A stretch of DNA of 18,866 bases from G020354085 sp964482055. Its GTDB lineage: Bacteria; Pseudomonadota; Gammaproteobacteria; Acidiferrobacterales; Sulfurifustaceae. Location: NCBI GenBank assembly GCA_964482055.1, contig CAYZVX010000058.1, positions 1-18,866 on the forward strand. The letters run 5' to 3'. Below the pieces are notes generated by a model. It ran no database searches, was not told the DNA's origin, and saw only the letters and a list, made by a program, of their open reading frames with translations. The position numbers and the translations under genes are program-made. Below, piece after piece: positions 15,577 through 18,866 of the stretch. How positions within the stretch are numbered: the first letter of the stretch is position 1; each line of letters begins with the position of its first letter.

Positions 15577-16649
15577 TCGTCGAAGCTCCGCAGGGCGAGC
15601 CCGCAGCTGATCATGAGCGAGGGGGCATCATTGCTCAGCAGTTGTGGCTTGACGCGCGAGGACAGCGCCATGCTGGCGAACGGGTTGGCGACGATGGTGG
15701 GAACACCGATGCGCGCGGCAACGAGCTCGTCGATGCCTGGGATCTGCGCGCAGCCGCCGGCCAGCAGGATCTGGTCCACGTTATTGAACGGGGTCGACGA
15801 ATAGAAGAACTGCAGGGCGCGCATGATTTCCTGGCACATCGCCTCCATGAACGGTCGCAACACGTCGGTCTGGTAGTTGTCCGGCAAGCCACCCTGTTTC
15901 TTGGCGAGACCCGCTTCCTCGTACGACAACCCGTAGCGGCGCTGGATCTCTTCCGTCAGCTGCCGGCCGCCGAACGTGTGGTCGCGCGTGTAGACCGAGC
16001 GGTTGTTGTGAATGGCATTGATGTTGGTGGTCGTGGCGCCGACGTCCAGCACCGCCACTGTCTTTTCCATGCCACCCCCGGGCATGTGCGCGGCGATCAG
16101 CGAGTACGCGTTCTCCATGGCGTAGGTCTCGACGTCGACCACCACCGGGTTGAGGCCGGGACCCTGCACGACCGCCAGGTAATCGTCCACGATTTCCTTG
16201 CGGCAGGCCGCAAGCAGCACGTCGACCTCCTCGGGGTTGCTCTCGCTTGGCCCAAGGACGTTGTAGTCGAGATTCACTTCATCGAGCGGGTAGGGAATGT
16301 AGTGGTCCGCCTCCATCTCGATCTGCGTATGCCGGTCCTGGTCGGACAGGGCGGCGGGCATCTTGATGGTCTTGGTGATCACGTGCGCCGCCGGTACGGC
16401 AACCGCCACGTGTTTGCACTTGGTGCCGGATCGCTTGATCGCGCGTTCGACGGCGTCCGCGACCTGCTCAACCTCGGTGATCTGGTGCTCGACGACCGCG
16501 TTCTGCGGCAGTGGCTCGACGGCATAGCGTTCGACCCGGAATTGCTCGCCGGCCCTGCTGAGCTCCAGCACCTTGACGGCGGAAGAACTAATGTCGATGC
16601 CCACCAGTGGCGGACGCTTCTTCTGGAACAGGCCCTCGAGGCGCAGCAC
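15573..16649 (-). CDS. pilM: Type IV pilus assembly ATPase-like protein PilM
   Basis: PilM is a cytoplasmic, actin-fold (FtsA-like) protein that binds the PilN tail and connects the pilus motor with the inner-membrane complex. The 358-residue protein has the phosphate-1 motif VGIDISSSAVKVLEL near the N-terminus. The phosphate-2 loop VAVLDVGATTTNI lies mid-protein, and the adenosine-type motif QILLAGGCAQIPGI near the C-terminus. The length is typical. The start is GTG at 16649. An AGGA lies about 10 bases before it, inside a perfect A/T-rich palindrome that could hide the ribosome site. It is the first gene of the pilMNOP chain and probably uses the promoter at 16719-16748. Confidence 0.97.
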   Translation of the reverse strand: MLRLEGLFQKKRPPLVGIDISSSAVKVLELSRAGEQFRVERYAVEPLPQNAVVEHQITEVEQVADAVERAIKRSGTKCKHVAVAVPAAHVITKTIKMPAALSDQDRHTQIEMEADHYIPYPLDEVNLDYNVLGPSESNPEEVDVLLAACRKEIVDDYLAVVQGPGLNPVVVDVETYAMENAYSLIAAHMPGGGMEKTVAVLDVGATTTNINAIHNNRSVYTRDHTFGGRQLTEEIQRRYGLSYEEAGLAKKQGGLPDNYQTDVLRPFMEAMCQEIMRALQFFYSSTPFNNVDQILLAGGCAQIPGIDELVAARIGVPTIVANPFASMALSSRVKPQLLSNDAPSLMISCGLALRSFDE

Positions 16650-16652
16650 AGG

Positions 16653-16671
16653 GTTTTTATCCTATAAAAAC
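16653..16671 (-). promoter_or_regulatory. Perfect A/T-rich palindrome over the pilM ribosome site
   Basis: On the minus strand GTTTTTAT and ATAAAAAC are exact inverted repeats around a 3-base centre, AGG, which with the following A forms the only Shine-Dalgarno candidate (AGGA) for pilM. In RNA the stem would put the site in a tight loop; in DNA it could be an operator. No protein or RNA family is recognised. Confidence 0.55.
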
Positions 16672-16718
16672 AGCCGATTAGAATGCACAAGTAAAATGTA
16701 GATGAAGTCGTATAGGCA

Positions 16719-16748
16719 ACTATAGACCATCGCGAACGTAACTGACAA
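16719..16748 (-). promoter_or_regulatory. Promoter of the pil operon
   Basis: On the minus strand, TTGTCA (16743-16748) and TATAGT (16719-16724) are 18 bases apart. Both boxes are 5 of 6 to consensus. The predicted start near 16712 gives a leader of about 62 nt before the pilM GTG. Sigma54 control is known for pilin genes, but I see no GG-N10-GC element here. Confidence 0.6.
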
Positions 16749-16752
16749 ATGA

Positions 16753-16763
16753 CGCCAGTGGCG
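16753..16763. promoter_or_regulatory. Small dyad between the divergent promoters
   Basis: CGCC-AGT-GGCG is a perfect 4-bp dyad with a 3-base centre. It lies just upstream of the pilM -35 box and where a -35 for mrcA would be expected. It is short enough to be chance. Confidence 0.25.
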
Positions 16764-16777
16764 CACAGATTTTAGTT

Positions 16778-16783
16778 TATACT
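16778..16783 (+). promoter_or_regulatory. Candidate -10 box for mrcA
   Basis: TATACT reads toward mrcA, 57 bases before the chosen ATG. No -35 box of reasonable quality stands 16-18 bases upstream, so this is only a half-site match. Confidence 0.35.
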
Positions 16784-16840
16784 GCGGCGTTTTCCCGGTT
16801 TCGCATTCCCAACCGACCGCTGCTGCCGTGCCCCCCATCG

Positions 16841-18866
16841 ATGTGTGAGCAGTCCCGCGGTGTTTCGCGTCGCACGCTACGCGACCATCTGCCGAAGAAA
16901 CCATGGCAGTTGGCGCTGGTGGGCTTGTTTAGCGCAGCGGCCGTCGGGGTGGTGGTCTTGGCCCTCGTGGTGCTCGCGCTTACCCCCACGCTCCCGGCCG
17001 TCGAGGATCTGGGCGAGAAGCGGCTCAAGGTCCCAATGCGCGTCTACACCGCCGAGGGCGAGCTGATGGCCGAATTCGGCGAGGAGAAGCGCGTTCCGGT
17101 CAGGATCGACGAGGTGCCGGAGACGCTGATCAAGGCGATCCTGGCGGCCGAGGACCATTCCTTCTTCTATCACCACGGCGTCGACTACCTGGGCATCGTG
17201 CGCGCCGCCTTGCACAACCTGCGCACCCGCGGGACCAGTCAGGGCGCCAGCACCATCACGATGCAGGTGGCGCGCAACTACTTCCTGAGTCCGGAAAAGA
17301 CCTACATCCGCAAGATCAAGGAGGTGTTGCTCGCCTTCAAGCTTGAGCGCGAATTGACCAAGAAGCAGATCCTCGAGCTTTACATCAACAAGATATTTCT
17401 TGGGCATCGCGCCTACGGTTTCGCCGCCGCGGCGCAGATCTACTACGGCAAGAGCCTTGCGGAGCTGACCCTGCCGGAAGTCGCGATGCTCGCCGGGCTG
17501 CCCAAGGCCCCGTCGCGCGACAACCCCTTGAGCAATCCGGACAGCGCACGGGAACGGCGCAACTACGTGCTGCGCCAGATGTTGGGCGAACGCTACATCG
17601 ACGAGGCGACCTATCAGGAGGCGGCGAGCGCCCCCGAGACCGCCACCAAGCACGCCTTCAAGTTCTCGAACGACGCGCCCTACATCGCGGAGATGGTCCG
17701 CCAGCACATGTTCCAGAAGTATGACGAAAAGACCTACGGCGAGGGCTTCAGCGTCTACACCACCATCGACAGCCGGTTGCAGAAGGCGGCCAACCAGGCG
17801 CTGCGCCGAGGGCTGCTCGAGTACGAGCGCCGGCATGGCTACCGCGGCCCGGCTGGACACGCCTCGATCCGCGGCGACAAGGATCGCGGCCGGCTGGATG
17901 ATGCCCTCAAGGACTTTCGCGTTGTCGGCGACCTGATGCCCGGGATCGTCGTCAAGGTCGAGGACCGGTCGGTTGCGGTTTATACCCTCGATGGCACGGT
18001 CGTGACCGTTGGCTGGTCTGGTCTGGCGTGGGCCCGGCAGTACATCGACGAAAACACCTTGGGTCCACCACTGACCAAGGCGGCGGACGTGCTCAAGGCC
18101 GGCGACATCATTTATCTCGAGGACACCGCCGTTTCCGAGGCCAACGGCGACCCGGCAAGCCGCTGGCGGCTCGCGCAGGTGCCGCAGGTTGCCGGTGCAA
18201 TCGTGGCCCTGCGTCCGAGCGACGGCGCCATTCTCGCCTTGGCCGGCGGCTTTGACTTCTACGAGAGCAAGTTCAACCGCGTCGTGCAGGCCGAGCGCCA
18301 ACCTGGCTCCAGCATCAAGCCGTTCATCTACGCCGCCGCGCTGGAAAAGGGATTCACGGCCGCCAGCACCGTGAGTGGCGCACCGATCGTCGTGGAGGAT
18401 GCCACACTCGAAGACGAGTGGCGCCCCGAGGACTACAGCCGCCAGTTCTTCGGGCCCACGCGCCTGCGCAAGGCGCTCACGCTGTCGCTCAATCTGGTAT
18501 CGGTACGCCTGCTGCGCGCCATCGGGCCGGCCTACGCGGCGGATTATCTGGAGCGGTTTGGCTTCGATCCCGCCAAGCTGCCGCGCAATCTGTCGCTCGC
18601 GCTCGGAACCGCCTCGGCGACACCACTGCAGATGGCGCGTGCCTATACCGTCTTTGCGAACGGCGGCTACCGCATCGAACCGTACGTCATACGGCAGGTC
18701 GAGGATGCACAGAAACGCGTGCTGGAACGAGCCAACCCCGCCGTGGTCTGCCCCGAATGCCTGGAGGCCGCCAGCGCAACTCCCTCCCCGCCTGTACCGC
18801 GCGCGGACCCTGTGCGCGTGGCGTCCGCGGACGCCGCAGGCGCGCCGGCCCTCGCGCGCGGCCCTC
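16841..18866 (+). CDS. mrcA: Penicillin-binding protein 1A, cut by window end
   Basis: PBP1a (also called ponA) polymerises and cross-links peptidoglycan at the inner membrane. About 675 codons are present; the 3' end lies outside the window. A cytoplasmic N-terminus and one membrane segment (about 24-48) lead into the GT51 glycosyltransferase domain. Its catalytic E104 lies in AAEDHSFF, and QGASTITMQ and RKIKEVLLAFKLE follow. An OB-like insert lies at about 340-450. The transpeptidase domain has the SxxK serine S490 with K493 (PGSSIKPF) and the SxN motif S549-L-N. The 59-residue spacing equals that of E. coli PBP1a as I recall it (S465 to S524). The KTG motif must lie beyond the window. A CPEC motif (637-640) precedes a Pro/Ala-rich insert. 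The ATG at 16841 has no SD. The gene diverges from pilM. Confidence 0.97.
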   Translation, partial: MCEQSRGVSRRTLRDHLPKKPWQLALVGLFSAAAVGVVVLALVVLALTPTLPAVEDLGEKRLKVPMRVYTAEGELMAEFGEEKRVPVRIDEVPETLIKAILAAEDHSFFYHHGVDYLGIVRAALHNLRTRGTSQGASTITMQVARNYFLSPEKTYIRKIKEVLLAFKLERELTKKQILELYINKIFLGHRAYGFAAAAQIYYGKSLAELTLPEVAMLAGLPKAPSRDNPLSNPDSARERRNYVLRQMLGERYIDEATYQEAASAPETATKHAFKFSNDAPYIAEMVRQHMFQKYDEKTYGEGFSVYTTIDSRLQKAANQALRRGLLEYERRHGYRGPAGHASIRGDKDRGRLDDALKDFRVVGDLMPGIVVKVEDRSVAVYTLDGTVVTVGWSGLAWARQYIDENTLGPPLTKAADVLKAGDIIYLEDTAVSEANGDPASRWRLAQVPQVAGAIVALRPSDGAILALAGGFDFYESKFNRVVQAERQPGSSIKPFIYAAALEKGFTAASTVSGAPIVVEDATLEDEWRPEDYSRQFFGPTRLRKALTLSLNLVSVRLLRAIGPAYAADYLERFGFDPAKLPRNLSLALGTASATPLQMARAYTVFANGGYRIEPYVIRQVEDAQKRVLERANPAVVCPECLEAASATPSPPVPRADPVRVASADAAGAPALARGP

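Noticed and set aside
16662..16904. 80-codon minus-strand frame in the mrcA-pilM spacer
   Set aside because: It spans the pil promoter and the mrcA start, lacks an SD and has no recognisable features.
16877..18301. 474-codon minus-strand open frame opposite mrcA
   Set aside because: mrcA shows all expected PBP1a motifs in the plus frame, and the antisense protein has shadow composition.
18821..18834. 14-base perfect palindrome GCGTCCGCGGACGC in mrcA
   Set aside because: It lies in an Ala/Pro/Asp-rich coding stretch of very high GC where such palindromes arise by chance.

Overview
The window is high-GC proteobacterial chromosome carrying a housekeeping locus. Gene order and protein motifs point to a gammaproteobacterium with type IV pili, probably a Chromatiales- or Acidiferrobacter-like lineage; that rank is inference. 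The order mrcA <-> pilM-N-O-P-Q, aroK, aroB, (one gene), gltB, gltD, hemE is, from memory, the order around ponA-pilMNOPQ-aroK-aroB-PA5037-gltB-gltD-hemE in Pseudomonas aeruginosa. Every gene except mrcA is on the minus strand, so the locus reads right to left.

Layout from right to left. mrcA (PBP1a, plus strand, cut by the window end) diverges from pilM across a roughly 190-base control region. pilM-N-O-P are joined by 4-base stop/start overlaps and pilQ follows after a short gap; together they encode the cytoplasmic/inner-membrane alignment complex and the outer-membrane secretin of the type IV pilus. A strong 12-bp-stem hairpin and a perfect TATAAT separate pilQ from aroK. aroK and aroB (shikimate pathway) overlap by 20 bases, and aroB overlaps a dGTPase-like gene (dgt) by 4 bases. 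dgt sits where Pseudomonas has a SPOR-domain (damX-like) gene. A clear sigma70 promoter (TTGAAC-17-TATACT) then drives gltB-gltD (glutamate synthase) with a leader of about 124 nt and a TTG start. A 90-base spacer holding an inverted array of degenerate 8-mers leads to hemE and a short cysteine-rich conserved protein. At the left edge, after about 320 bases without a convincing gene, lies a small helical protein of unknown function.

I see no mobile element, CRISPR array, tRNA, rRNA or obviously new multi-gene system. The points most worth a second look are: the actinobacterial/eukaryotic NADH-type signatures of GltB and GltD inside a Pseudomonas-like gene order; dgt in place of the SPOR gene; the tandem/inverted octamer repeat before hemE; the A/T-rich palindrome over the pilM ribosome binding site; the nearly leaderless promoter of aroK; and the cysteine-rich protein after hemE. 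The many long open frames antisense to these genes look like high-GC shadows.
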